From assembly GCA_025934485.1 (NCBI GenBank), contig JAICXX010000001.1, positions 1 to 64,000 of the forward strand: 64,000 nt of DNA, read 5' to 3'. The first letter of the stretch is position 1. Each line of letters starts with the position of its first letter. The translations under genes and the position numbers were made by a program. This DNA is from Chitinophagaceae bacterium (GTDB taxonomy: Bacteria > Bacteroidota > Bacteroidia > Chitinophagales > Chitinophagaceae). Of this stretch, positions 42,602-51,743 are shown in pieces. The notes beneath the pieces are model-generated. The model was not told where the DNA came from. It saw only the letters and a list, made by a program, of their open reading frames with translations, and ran no database searches.

Positions 42602-44053
42602 TTACTGGTTGACCCAATTTTTCGCTTCCTGCTCGATATGATGCAGGTCGACCCTGACATGAAATTTGTTGCGTAAGTGGCGTGCCAGTGCGTCTGCCGC
42701 ATAGACACTCCGATGCTGCCCACCGGTACAGCCAAAGCTCACCTGGAGGCTCGAGAACCCGCGGCGGATATAATCTTCCACCGAGATGTCTACGATATCA
42801 TAAGCGCTGTTGAGGAATTCCGGCATCCGCGTCTGTTGTTCCAGATAGTCTTTCACGGGTTTGTCGCGACCCGTCGCGGTCTTGAATTCGGTGATCCGCC
42901 CCGGGTTGAGGATCCCGCGGCAGTCGAAGATAAAACCGCCGCCGTTGCCGCCCTTGTCGTCGGGCAACCCTTTTTTGTAAGAAAAGCTGTTGATGTGAAC
43001 GACCAGCGGTGTATGCTCATCCGCCTGTACCGGCTCGAACCTGCTAATGACCTGGTCCTGCACCATGAGATGCAGCAGCCGCTCGAACTCCGGCAGCACG
43101 ATTCCTACCTGCTTGTTACCAAGGAACCATTTGAAATTGCGCAGTGCCAGCGGGATGCTGATCAGGAAGTGCGCCTTCCGCTCGAACAAACCGCGAAACC
43201 CATATGCACCAAGGACCTGTAGAAGCCGGATAAGCACATAGCCGTTATACTGCCGGACAAACCGCACCCGGTCGATCTTCGTATCCAGCATGCGTTCCAC
43301 AATGTCCATATAATCTTCCAGCAGGTTGTCTTTCCATTCGTCGGAAAGTTCGGCCTTGGCCTGCCAGAGAAGCGAGGCGACATCGTATTGCAAAGCGCCT
43401 TTCATGCCGCCCTGAAAGTCGATGAAGTGTACATGGCGGTCCTGCAGCATGACATTCCGGCTCTGAAAGTCCCGGAACATAAAATATTTGTGATCGACAT
43501 GCGTCAGATAGGTGCTCAATGCCTCGAAATCGTCGATGAGCTTTTCCTTGTCATAGGGAATCTCGAGGGTGTCGAGGAAATAGTATTTGAAATAAAGCAG
43601 ATCGCTCAGGATAGCCTGTTTGCCGAACTCGCGCGAGGTGATGGCCCAGGAATAGTCCAGTCCCTCGTCGCCGAGGATCTGCAGCCTGGCGAGCGCCTCG
43701 AGACTCTGTTTGAAGAAGGCATACAACTTGTCGTTGTGCCCCTCTTTTTCCAGCTCCTTGAGCAGGCTCTGGTCGCCGAAGTCCTCCTGGATATAGATCG
43801 TATACTCCTCGTTGATGGCGAAGATCTCGGGTACGGGGCATCCCTTCGACCTGAAATGCCGGGCGTAATGTACAAAGGTTTTGTTCTCCCGGACATTCTC
43901 ATTGAAACAGGCGATATAGGAACCCGCCGTCGTGAGGATACGAAAATAGTTGCGATTGCTGCCGCTTTGGGGGATCTTTTCTATCCCGGTGATGGGATTG
44001 ACGCCCCTGGCAAAATCGGCATAAAGTTTTTTGATGTCGTCGATTACTTGCAT
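42602..44053 (-). CDS. Aminoglycoside-phosphotransferase-like / RapZ C-terminal fusion
   Basis: Protein of 483 residues. The N-terminal APH-fold kinase domain (about 1-330) has the catalytic loop FRDFQSRNVM and the metal Asp in HFIDFQGG, and is closest in type to AmgK-like kinases that phosphorylate N-acetylmuramate or N-acetylglucosamine. The C-terminal domain (about 355-480) is RapZ-C: INSFSYKKGLPDD, FIFDCRGILNPG and the strongly conserved GCTGGQHRSVYAADAL. The Walker-A kinase half of full RapZ is absent. The start is the ATG at 44051-44053, since the longer frame reads through a hairpin repeat. The sugar specificity is inferred. Confidence 0.88.
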   Translation of the reverse strand: MQVIDDIKKLYADFARGVNPITGIEKIPQSGSNRNYFRILTTAGSYIACFNENVRENKTFVHYARHFRSKGCPVPEIFAINEEYTIYIQEDFGDQSLLKELEKEGHNDKLYAFFKQSLEALARLQILGDEGLDYSWAITSREFGKQAILSDLLYFKYYFLDTLEIPYDKEKLIDDFEALSTYLTHVDHKYFMFRDFQSRNVMLQDRHVHFIDFQGGMKGALQYDVASLLWQAKAELSDEWKDNLLEDYMDIVERMLDTKIDRVRFVRQYNGYVLIRLLQVLGAYGFRGLFERKAHFLISIPLALRNFKWFLGNKQVGIVLPEFERLLHLMVQDQVISRFEPVQADEHTPLVVHINSFSYKKGLPDDKGGNGGGFIFDCRGILNPGRITEFKTATGRDKPVKDYLEQQTRMPEFLNSAYDIVDISVEDYIRRGFSSLQVSFGCTGGQHRSVYAADALARHLRNKFHVRVDLHHIEQEAKNWVNQ

Positions 44054-44064
44054 AGCTAATGTTG

Positions 44065-44093
44065 GGCCTTCGGCCGGCGAACCTCCGGTTCGC
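44065..44093. repeat. Double-hairpin element 12 bp before kinase-RapZ gene
   Basis: ggcc-ttc-ggcc (44065-44075) is followed by gcgaacc-tcc-ggttcgc (44077-44093). The second stem is perfectly paired but differs from the gcagacc / ggtctgc stem of other copies. It sits immediately upstream of the start codon, so it would be in the mRNA leader or the promoter. Confidence 0.7.
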
Positions 44094-44123
44094 GGGCTGC
44101 TAAGATAGCAAAAAACGAGCCGC

Positions 44124-46574
44124 TTACGGCGTCCCGGCTCCATTGGGGCTGCCAACCCGCTGGGTTTCCTCTTCTGCCGCATTCGTATGCTTGCGCGCGG
44201 CTTTGAGCCCAAGACTACCGAACCTATAGGTAAAATAGAGCTTCAGCTGGCGGCTGTCGTAGCCCCCCGTATCCCGGATGTACTGACCGGCGAAATTACT
44301 CGTCGCCGTGTACGTCAACGTCTTGAAGATATCCGTAACCGTAACCTTGAAGCTCCCATGACCGTTCAGCACCGTCTTTTGCAGACCTGCATCCAGGTTC
44401 CACGTCGCGGAGCTCTTGAGGGTGGCCTGCCAGATATCCGGCGTGCTCAGGTATTCGGTGAGCATCCCGGTCCAGCCCTTGCCCAGACGGATGTTGTGCT
44501 GGGTATAGATCGTGGTATGAAAGACATGTACGTTCACCTCCCTGCCGGGTCCGAAATTGGCCTTGTTGAGCGAGTAATAGGTGTTGGCGCTAAAAAACGC
44601 CGAATACCTTTTGTAGGCAAGGGAATAACTCACATTAAGGCTCGCGACGTCCTGGTTCGCCAGATTCTCGCGGCGCACGATTGTTTTAAATCCCTGGACA
44701 GTATCTACCAAAGTGGTGGTGAGGTCTTTGGTATGACTATAATTCAGCGTGGCGGTGAGTTTATATTTATACATGAACGTTAGACCTACGGTGTTCGTGT
44801 ACTGCGGCCGGAGCAGTGTATTCCCCTGCGAGAAGGTATAGTCGTCAAGCTTGAACTCGAAGGGATTGAGGTCCTGGTAGGCAGGACGGTCGATCCGCCG
44901 GCTATAACTCAGCGTCCATTGCTTGTCGGGGTTCTTGTTGTACGTGACGCCCGCGCTGGGGAAGAGATCGGTATAATGCCGGGTGAAAGACGAGTCATAG
45001 GTGCTGAGATCGGCGGCCTGGGGCTTCCAGCCTGTAGACGTGCCCTTGTCATTGGTGTTCTCGGCGCGGAGCCCGCCCTGGAAGGTCCAGCCGGGGATCG
45101 TCCGGTTATAGGTCACATAAAGGGCGTTGATTTTCTCCTTGTAATCGAAATTATTGCTGCTGAGGCTGTCCATCACCCGCTGGGAGCCGGTGACGTCGTA
45201 TTCCTGGAAGTCGTTGGTCGTGGTGACATAAGAGCACTTGCCGCCATAACCCAAACGGCCTTTGAGAAAGTTCGCCTCATAATCCACCTTGAGACTATAG
45301 ATATGGATATTGGTGGGCGAAACGATATTGTAGTCGTGGCTATATAGCAGCGTCTTTTCCGTGGAATCGAAATAGTTGTTGGGCTGAAGCTGGTTGCTGC
45401 GCAGATGGTAGAGGCTGTAATCCGCATCGATATCGAGCTCGTGGCCGCTGCTGTCCGCACGGCGATAGTTCAGATCGGTGCTGACGTTGTCGCTGGAGGT
45501 GACGGTGTGGTTATTGGCCTGCAGTATCCGGCTGGTCTCATTGGTGGGGATGTATACTATCGGCGTAGCGCTTGTTGTCGCCAGGGTTTCCACGGCCGAT
45601 GATCCGTTGACCAGCAGACCCAGGGTGCTTTTTTTCGACAGAAACCAGTCTGCTCCCACCTTGTAGGTATGCGTGGTCGGGGTCGACAGAAAATTGCTGT
45701 GTTGCAGAAAGGACGTATCCAATTGCGTACGGTGCATGGTGGCATAGACCTCGTACTGCCCGTGATTGAACGAGTAGTCGCCATAGATATTGAAATGGGC
45801 GTCCCGGTGGTTGAAGCTCACGCCCGCGTTGTACTTGCTGTAGATGCCGGCATTGTAACCTGCGCTTACGGACATATTGTTCCCGAAGGCCGTATTCTTT
45901 TTGAGCCGGATATTGATGATGCCGGCCGAGCCCGCCGCTTCGTATTTGGCGCCAGGGTTGGCGATGATCTCGATAGAAGCGATGGAGGATGACTGCAACG
46001 TTTTCAGGTAGTCGGCAAGAGTAGCCCCGGCGATATACGTGGGCCGTCCATCCACATAGACCTGTACGCCGTTCTTGCCGTTGAGACTCAGATTATTATC
46101 CTTATCCGCGGTGACCCCGGGGGACTTCTTCAGCAGCTCCAGCGCATCCGAACCCACGGCATCGATATTGCCTTCCACATGGAGGATCAGCTTATCGGTC
46201 CTGACCTCTACCAACGGTTTTTGCGCGGCGACTACGGTCTGTTGAAGTTCCCGCGCAACCCGGACCAGCAAGATGGCCGGGAGCTGCACATTTCCGCCGG
46301 CCCGCGTTTCAAAATTGGCCGAACTTTGTGACGCATAACCGATATGAGAGACGGTGACGAAATAGCTGCCGGGGTCGATGGCGGTAAAGGAGTACCTGCC
46401 GGTTGAATTTGAAATGCTTAGTTTTACTACTGAGGAATCCTTATTGTTTTTTAAAGCAATCGAAGCTCCAGCTAATGGTTTACCCTGGTCGTCCTGGGCT
46501 AATCCTATAATATCCTGCGCTTTCGATCTTGCATAGGACAATAGGATGAAGAAACATAAAGCTGTTATTCTCAT
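44124..46574 (-). CDS. TonB-dependent receptor-type outer membrane protein
   Basis: Outer membrane protein of 816 residues. A signal peptide ends near SKAQ (about 20). A CarboxypepD_reg-like domain (about 22-105: IIGLAQDDQGKPLAGASIAL) precedes a plug domain (about 110-220: PGVTADKDNNLSLNGKNGVQ, then VYVDGRPTYI). The remainder is a large beta-barrel with many aromatic strands, ending in YFTYRFGSLGLK and a short polar tail. It belongs to the receptor subgroup common in Chitinophagaceae. No SusD partner is adjacent. The ATG at 46572-46574 is preferred to 46637. Substrate unknown. Confidence 0.88.
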   Translation of the reverse strand: MRITALCFFILLSYARSKAQDIIGLAQDDQGKPLAGASIALKNNKDSSVVKLSISNSTGRYSFTAIDPGSYFVTVSHIGYASQSSANFETRAGGNVQLPAILLVRVARELQQTVVAAQKPLVEVRTDKLILHVEGNIDAVGSDALELLKKSPGVTADKDNNLSLNGKNGVQVYVDGRPTYIAGATLADYLKTLQSSSIASIEIIANPGAKYEAAGSAGIINIRLKKNTAFGNNMSVSAGYNAGIYSKYNAGVSFNHRDAHFNIYGDYSFNHGQYEVYATMHRTQLDTSFLQHSNFLSTPTTHTYKVGADWFLSKKSTLGLLVNGSSAVETLATTSATPIVYIPTNETSRILQANNHTVTSSDNVSTDLNYRRADSSGHELDIDADYSLYHLRSNQLQPNNYFDSTEKTLLYSHDYNIVSPTNIHIYSLKVDYEANFLKGRLGYGGKCSYVTTTNDFQEYDVTGSQRVMDSLSSNNFDYKEKINALYVTYNRTIPGWTFQGGLRAENTNDKGTSTGWKPQAADLSTYDSSFTRHYTDLFPSAGVTYNKNPDKQWTLSYSRRIDRPAYQDLNPFEFKLDDYTFSQGNTLLRPQYTNTVGLTFMYKYKLTATLNYSHTKDLTTTLVDTVQGFKTIVRRENLANQDVASLNVSYSLAYKRYSAFFSANTYYSLNKANFGPGREVNVHVFHTTIYTQHNIRLGKGWTGMLTEYLSTPDIWQATLKSSATWNLDAGLQKTVLNGHGSFKVTVTDIFKTLTYTATSNFAGQYIRDTGGYDSRQLKLYFTYRFGSLGLKAARKHTNAAEEETQRVGSPNGAGTP

Positions 46575-46659
46575 GCGTGATAGGCGGTTAATGGTTCTAC
46601 GAAGGAAAGGAAATTTTTTTTGAAGGCCCAAAGCCAAAGCAAAATATTTTGAGAACCCG

Positions 46660-48930
46660 ATGGATTATATCAAACAGTATAAGAGTTTTATTAATAGCCA
46701 TTATTTCAACGGCGCTATCCGTATCACTATAGGCATCACCCTCCCCGCTATCCTGCTAAGCCTGTTCCATAACCTGGGAGCCGGTATCATGCTTTCCATC
46801 GGCGCCATGTGCGTCGGCAACACGGATGCTCCGGGGCCGATACATCATCGCCGTAATGGGATGATAGCTTGCGTACTAATTATTTTTTTAGTGACGTTGT
46901 TCATCCAGCTTGCCTCGTGGTCGGTGTGGCTCACCGGAACGCTGGTATTTGTATTCTGTCTTCTATTCTCCTTTATGGGTGTTTACGGCGCAAGGGCCAC
47001 TTCCATCGGCCTCAATGCCCTGCTGGTGATGGTGCTGAACATCGACCGGCACCATACTCCGCTCGAAAGTCTCATCAACGCGGCCTATGTGCTGGCTGGC
47101 GGCGTTTGGTATACCGTGCTGAGCCTTTTGTTGTATAGTTTCAGGCCATACAAGCTGGTGCAACAGGCGCTTGGGGACTGCGTCCAGGCTACGTCGGGCT
47201 ATCTGCGTATCAAGGCGGACTTCTATTCTCCCGATGTCGAATACGACAAGGCCTACCGGCAGTTGCTGGAGAGCCAGGTCGACATCCATGCGAAACAGGA
47301 CCTGGTCCGCGAGTTGTTGTTCAAGAGCCGGAATGTCGTCAAGGAGAGTACTCATGTGGGACGGGTGCTGATGATGATCTTCCTGGACATCATCGACCTG
47401 TTCGAACGGATCATGACCTCGCAACAGGATTACCGGATGCTGCATCAGTCATTCGACAACAGCGAGCTGATGCTGGAATGCCGCAAGCTGATCCTCGACC
47501 TGGCCGCCGAGCTGGATGATGTCGGTATCGCCATCATGAGCGGCAAGGCCTCCGTGGAGGACCCCGGGGTCTATGCCCGCATTCGCCAGGCGCATGTGGA
47601 TCTCAACAGATTCAGAGCGGAGCATCCGGGCGCTGTGGAGGCATACCTCGGGTTATGCAATATCCTGGACAGCATCGAGGATCTCGCCGACCGGCTTCAC
47701 ACCTTGCACGGCTATACGACCTATGATCGAACGCTCGATAAAAAGCTCAACGCGGAGATCGATGTCGACGAATTTGTCGCGCACACGGAGGTAAACCGTA
47801 AGATCGTCTTCGACAACTTATCCTTTAAGGCAAATATCTTCCGGCATTCGTTTCGCGTCAGCATTGCCACCATCGTAGGCTACATCATCGCCAGCATGCT
47901 TCCTTACGGTCACCATGAATATTGGATCCTGCTCACGGTCGTGGTGATTCTCAAACCGGCCTATAGCCTCTCCAAACGCCGCAATTTCGAGCGGTTGACG
48001 GGCACGTTATGCGGGGCGTTGGCCGGCTTGATCCTGTTGTATTTTATCACGGATGACAGGGTGCTGTTCGTGCTGATGATCGTGTTCATGATAGGAACGT
48101 ATGTCTTTATCCGCACCAATTATCTTATCGCCGTGATCTTCACGACACCGTATGTGTTGCTCTTATTCCACCTGCTCTATCCTACCAATTTCCGCATCAT
48201 CCTGGCGGACCGGGTGACCGACACGGTGATCGGGTCGGGGATTGCTTTTCTTGCCAATTTGCTGATCATCCCTGCGTGGGAGCACGAGCGGATCACGGAT
48301 TTTATGACGGGCGCCTTGCAGTCGAATATCAATTACTTCCGGGATGTAGCATCGGCCTTTGCAGGGCGGCAGGTGACGGTGCAGCAATACAAGCTGTCGC
48401 GGAAAAAGGCTTTCGTGGCCCTCGCCAATCTCTCCGATGCCTTGTCGCGTATGCTGTCCGAGCCGCGCAGCCAGCAGAAGAGTATCACCGAAATGCACCA
48501 GTTTGTAGTCTCCAATCATATGCTTACGTCGCATATCGCGACCCTGGCTTATTATGTGGACCCATTTGCGGCTCGTTATGCCGACCCCGCCTATGAGCCC
48601 GTGATCGATGACATTAGCTTCCGTCTCGAGCAAACGGTAGCACTGCTGTCCGACCAGCCGCCGCTGTCGCGGACGCCGGTAAATAAAGAGGCGTTGCGGC
48701 TTCTCAACGAAAGGGTCAACGTCCTCATGGAGCGGCGCAAGGCGGAGATGGATGGTGGTGTTCCTGCCGACAGCGAGGCGCGCCGGCGGCTGAGCGAGTT
48801 CAAGCCCATCGTGGATCAGTTTAATTTTATCGGGAAGGTGGCCACGGACCTCATCAGGATCAGCGAACCTCTGCATATGGCGACCAAAGCCGGCCGGTGG
48901 CCGGCTGGCCGAAGGCCCATCATTGGATAG
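46660..48930 (+). CDS. FUSC-family inner membrane protein
   Basis: Protein of 756 residues with two membrane blocks (about 20-165 and 395-540), each of about six helices, separated and followed by cytoplasmic helical regions. This is the YccS/YhfK/aromatic-acid exporter (FUSC) architecture. The substrate is unknown. The last residues (AGRWPAGRRPIIG) are encoded by a double-hairpin intergenic element (48888-48917), so the natural C-terminus probably ended earlier. Divergent from the TonB-dependent receptor. Confidence 0.88.
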   Translation: MDYIKQYKSFINSHYFNGAIRITIGITLPAILLSLFHNLGAGIMLSIGAMCVGNTDAPGPIHHRRNGMIACVLIIFLVTLFIQLASWSVWLTGTLVFVFCLLFSFMGVYGARATSIGLNALLVMVLNIDRHHTPLESLINAAYVLAGGVWYTVLSLLLYSFRPYKLVQQALGDCVQATSGYLRIKADFYSPDVEYDKAYRQLLESQVDIHAKQDLVRELLFKSRNVVKESTHVGRVLMMIFLDIIDLFERIMTSQQDYRMLHQSFDNSELMLECRKLILDLAAELDDVGIAIMSGKASVEDPGVYARIRQAHVDLNRFRAEHPGAVEAYLGLCNILDSIEDLADRLHTLHGYTTYDRTLDKKLNAEIDVDEFVAHTEVNRKIVFDNLSFKANIFRHSFRVSIATIVGYIIASMLPYGHHEYWILLTVVVILKPAYSLSKRRNFERLTGTLCGALAGLILLYFITDDRVLFVLMIVFMIGTYVFIRTNYLIAVIFTTPYVLLLFHLLYPTNFRIILADRVTDTVIGSGIAFLANLLIIPAWEHERITDFMTGALQSNINYFRDVASAFAGRQVTVQQYKLSRKKAFVALANLSDALSRMLSEPRSQQKSITEMHQFVVSNHMLTSHIATLAYYVDPFAARYADPAYEPVIDDISFRLEQTVALLSDQPPLSRTPVNKEALRLLNERVNVLMERRKAEMDGGVPADSEARRRLSEFKPIVDQFNFIGKVATDLIRISEPLHMATKAGRWPAGRRPIIG
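48888..48917. repeat. Double-hairpin element, reverse orientation, in FUSC 3' end
   Basis: agccggcc-ggt-ggccggct is followed directly by ggcc-gaa-ggcc. This is the family element in reverse, with a third version of the variable stem, perfectly paired. It encodes the C-terminal tail of the FUSC protein. The 100 bp beyond, up to 49031, hold no gene. Confidence 0.65.
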
Positions 48931-49030
48931 ACGGGCGCCGGGACGATTTTTTGCCCACGACCCGAGCGCCCGGCTGGCGCCGCAGCAGGAGGTAGGCATA
49001 AATCCTTTGGTGTAGGCGGCCTGTGCCAGC

Positions 49031-50887
49031 CTAATTCATTCCCCCTAACAGCTCTCTTATCTTCAGTACCAGCTCCGTCTTGGTGATGGGTACGCCCATG
49101 ATCTTGTGATATCCTTTGGCGTCGAGAAGGAACTGGTCGCGGATGATCTTTATGAGCTGACCGTTATTGATCTCCGGTATCAGCACCTGCTTGAAATTGC
49201 GCATCAGCTCGCCCAGGTTGGCGGGGAAAGGGCGAAGATGACGGAGGTGCGCGTGTGACACGGCATAGCCTTGCTGTTGCAGTTCGGCGACGGCGCTTTT
49301 GATGGAGCCATAGGTACTACCCCAGCCCAGAACGAGCAGATCGCCTTTTTCGGGACCGCTGTCGAGTTTTTGTGCGGGGATATGGTCGGCGATGCGGGCG
49401 ACCTTTTCTTCGCGGATCTTGATCATCAGCTGATGGTTTTCCGGGTCGTAGCTCACGTTGCCGGTGACATTTTGTTTTTCCAGGCCGCCGATGCGGTGTT
49501 CCAGCCCGGGGGTGCCGGGAATGGCCCAGGGGCGAACGAGTTTTTCGTCGCGGAGATAGGGCTGGAATTTATCCTCGCTGTCGCCGAGTTCCGTTTTGAA
49601 CCGCACTTCGATGGGCTGGAGGTCGGCGCTTTTGGGGAACTTCCAGGGTTCGGCGCCATTGGCGATATAGCCGTCGCTGAGGAAGATCACCGGTGTCATA
49701 TGCTGGACGGCAATGCGCACGGCTTCATATACCGCGTCAAAGCAATCGCTGGGTGTGGAGGCGGAGACTACGGGCATGGGACATTCCCCGTTACGGCCAT
49801 AATAGGCCTGAAGGAGGTCGCTCTGTTCCGTTTTCGTGGGCAAGCCGGTCGAGGGGCCGCCACGTTGGATGTCACAGATGATCAGCGGGATCTCGAGCAT
49901 TACGGCGAGACCCATGGCTTCCGCTTTGAGCGCCATGCCCGGGCCCGAGGTAGTGGTGACGCCCAGCGAGCCGCCGTAGGCGGCGCCGATCGCGGAGGTG
50001 ATACCGGCTATCTCGTCTTCGGCCTGAAAAGTACGTACTCCAAAAGCCTTCTGTTTGCTGAGTTCGTGGAGGATATCGCTGGCAGGGGTGATGGGATAGG
50101 AGCCCAGGAAGAGCGGCAATCCGCTTTTCTGCGAGGCCGCGACGAGCCCATAGGCCAGGGCCTGGTTACCCATGATGGAGCGGTATACACCCGGTTCCAT
50201 CCTGGCCTTCTCCACTTTATAGGTGGTGGTGAACGTTTCGGTGGTGTCGCCAAAATGGTAGCCGGCCTGCAGCACCTTGATATTGCTTTGAAGGATCTCG
50301 GGTTTCTTACCGAATTTATCCGTAAGGAATTTTATCGTGCTGTCCATATCCCGGTTGTACATCCAATAAAGGAACCCGAGGACGAACATATTCTTGGCGC
50401 GGTCCTTCTCCTTGGTGCCGAGGGTGATATCCTTGAGGGCCTCCCGGGTCATTTTGGTGACGTCCATGGGGAAGACCGTATAGTTGTCTAGGGAATGGTC
50501 TTCCAACGGGTGGACCCCTTCGGGGTAGTTGGCGAGACGGAGGTTCTTGGTATCGAACCCTTCCGTATTGACGATGATCTTGCCGCCTTTTTTGAGGTTT
50601 TTGAGATTGGCTTTCAAGGCGGCGGCATTCATGGCTACCAGCACATCGCATTCGTCGCCCGGGGTGAAGACCTGATCGCTGGAAAAGCGAAGCTGATAGC
50701 CGCTGACGCCCGGCAGCGTGCCTTGCGGCGCCCTGATCTCGGCGGGGAAATCGGGGAAGGTGGCCAGGTCGATGCCCATGAGGGCTGTATTGTTGGTGAA
50801 CTGACTACCGGTCAGTTGCATCCCGTCGCCGGAGTCCCCGGCGAACTTTATCACCACGTCTTTAAGGGTCTCTTCTTTTCTGTTCAT
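49031..50887 (-). CDS. korA: 2-oxoacid:acceptor oxidoreductase, fused gamma-alpha subunit
   Basis: Protein of 618 residues. The N-terminal gamma domain (about 1-190: IKFAGDSGDGMQLTGSQF) is fused to the alpha subunit (about 220-600: LGSYPITPASDILHELS, EDEIAGITSAIGAAYGG, TTSGPGMALKAEAMGLAVM). This is the KorA/OorA type that, with a thiamine-diphosphate beta subunit (KorB), oxidises 2-oxoglutarate or a related 2-oxoacid with ferredoxin. No beta subunit gene lies on either side in this window, which is unusual. It starts at the ATG at 50885-50887. Confidence 0.92.
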   Translation of the reverse strand: MNRKEETLKDVVIKFAGDSGDGMQLTGSQFTNNTALMGIDLATFPDFPAEIRAPQGTLPGVSGYQLRFSSDQVFTPGDECDVLVAMNAAALKANLKNLKKGGKIIVNTEGFDTKNLRLANYPEGVHPLEDHSLDNYTVFPMDVTKMTREALKDITLGTKEKDRAKNMFVLGFLYWMYNRDMDSTIKFLTDKFGKKPEILQSNIKVLQAGYHFGDTTETFTTTYKVEKARMEPGVYRSIMGNQALAYGLVAASQKSGLPLFLGSYPITPASDILHELSKQKAFGVRTFQAEDEIAGITSAIGAAYGGSLGVTTTSGPGMALKAEAMGLAVMLEIPLIICDIQRGGPSTGLPTKTEQSDLLQAYYGRNGECPMPVVSASTPSDCFDAVYEAVRIAVQHMTPVIFLSDGYIANGAEPWKFPKSADLQPIEVRFKTELGDSEDKFQPYLRDEKLVRPWAIPGTPGLEHRIGGLEKQNVTGNVSYDPENHQLMIKIREEKVARIADHIPAQKLDSGPEKGDLLVLGWGSTYGSIKSAVAELQQQGYAVSHAHLRHLRPFPANLGELMRNFKQVLIPEINNGQLIKIIRDQFLLDAKGYHKIMGVPITKTELVLKIRELLGGMN

Positions 50888-50902
50888 GGTTGTAAAGTTA
50901 AC

Positions 50903-51151
50903 TCATTTTTTTACTATGCGGCTACGCATGGATTTTCCCAGATTTTTGAGGGTTTCCAGGTTGGATGCCGGCAGTGGAGGGGCGGCGTCGGGCATCACGA
51001 GTCCGGCATACCAGTAATTGCTGTAATGCAGGTTGATCCACAACCCTGAGCGTAAAATAAAGGTTTCCGGGGAAAGTGTCGGTCTTGGAATTTGGAGGTC
51101 GCAATTTGCGTCCTCCAAATGCTTAAATTGCTGATCGTATGAGTGCAGCAT
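50903..51151 (-). CDS. Uncertain small ORF upstream of korA
   Basis: An open frame of up to 82 codons ends 15 bp before korA on the same strand. The central part ([20 protein letters not shown]) looks protein-like, and the end ([13 protein letters not shown]) is basic. The only ATG near the 5' end lies inside the divergent macro-domain gene and across a 31-bp inverted repeat, so the true start is unclear and may be a non-ATG codon near 51050. It could be a small gene leading korA, a remnant, or spurious. I do not recognise it. Confidence 0.3.
   Translation of the reverse strand: MLHSYDQQFKHLEDANCDLQIPRPTLSPETFILRSGLWINLHYSNYWYAGLVMPDAAPPLPASNLETLKNLGKSMRSRIVKK
51090..51120. promoter_or_regulatory. 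31-bp near-perfect inverted repeat before macro-domain gene
   Basis: Arms atttggagg and cctccaaat are joined by t-cgca-att-tgcg-t, giving 13 paired bases on each side with one T-T mismatch and a 3-nt loop. It lies 18 bp before the ATG at 51139 and in the divergent korA region. No T-run follows, so an operator or leader structure is more likely than a terminator. Confidence 0.65.
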
Positions 51152-51666
51152 CCCGCATCCAGGTCATCCAAGGCGACATCACGAAACAGCCCGTCGACGC
51201 CATCGTCAATGCTGCCAATACCTCTCTGCTCGGCGGTGGCGGTGTGGATGGCGCCATCCATCGTGCCGGCGGTCCTGTGATCCTGGAGGCTTGCCGTGCG
51301 ATCCGCGCCAAACAAGGCAGCTGCGCTGTCGGCGAAGCCGTGATCACCACCGGTGGTAACCTGCCCGCCAAATATGTCATCCATACCGTAGGGCCGGTGT
51401 GGAACGGCGGTCATAAAGGCGAAGAAGAGCTGCTGGCCTCCGCCTACCGGAACTCGCTCCGGCTGGCCGTGGAGAACGGAATAAGATCGCTCGCCTTTCC
51501 CAATATAAGCACCGGCATATACCATTTCCCGAAAGAAAAAGCTGCTGGCATTGCGGTCCATACTGTTCGCGAGTTCCTGTCGACCCACCCGCAGATCGAA
51601 CAGGTCGTCTTCGTTTGTTTCGACAAGGAGAACTATGACCTATACACGCGCATGATGCCGGGGTGA
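51139..51666 (+). CDS. Macro-domain O-acetyl-ADP-ribose deacetylase (YmdB-like)
   Basis: Single macro domain of 175 residues. Key features are [34 protein letters not shown] and the phosphate loop [17 protein letters not shown]. The family removes acetyl or ADP-ribosyl groups from O-acetyl-ADP-ribose, proteins or nucleic acids. It is preceded by a strong inverted repeat. The ART-like protein at 30740-31378 could in principle produce substrates for such an enzyme, but the loci are 20 kb apart. Confidence 0.92.
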   Translation: MSAASRIQVIQGDITKQPVDAIVNAANTSLLGGGGVDGAIHRAGGPVILEACRAIRAKQGSCAVGEAVITTGGNLPAKYVIHTVGPVWNGGHKGEEELLASAYRNSLRLAVENGIRSLAFPNISTGIYHFPKEKAAGIAVHTVREFLSTHPQIEQVVFVCFDKENYDLYTRMMPG

Positions 51667-51743
51667 ACCAGCCTCTCAAGGAACCACAAGGTTGCCGTGG
51701 ACTCCGCCCTTGCAGCCAAAATTACCGTCTCTGGATTCCGTCT

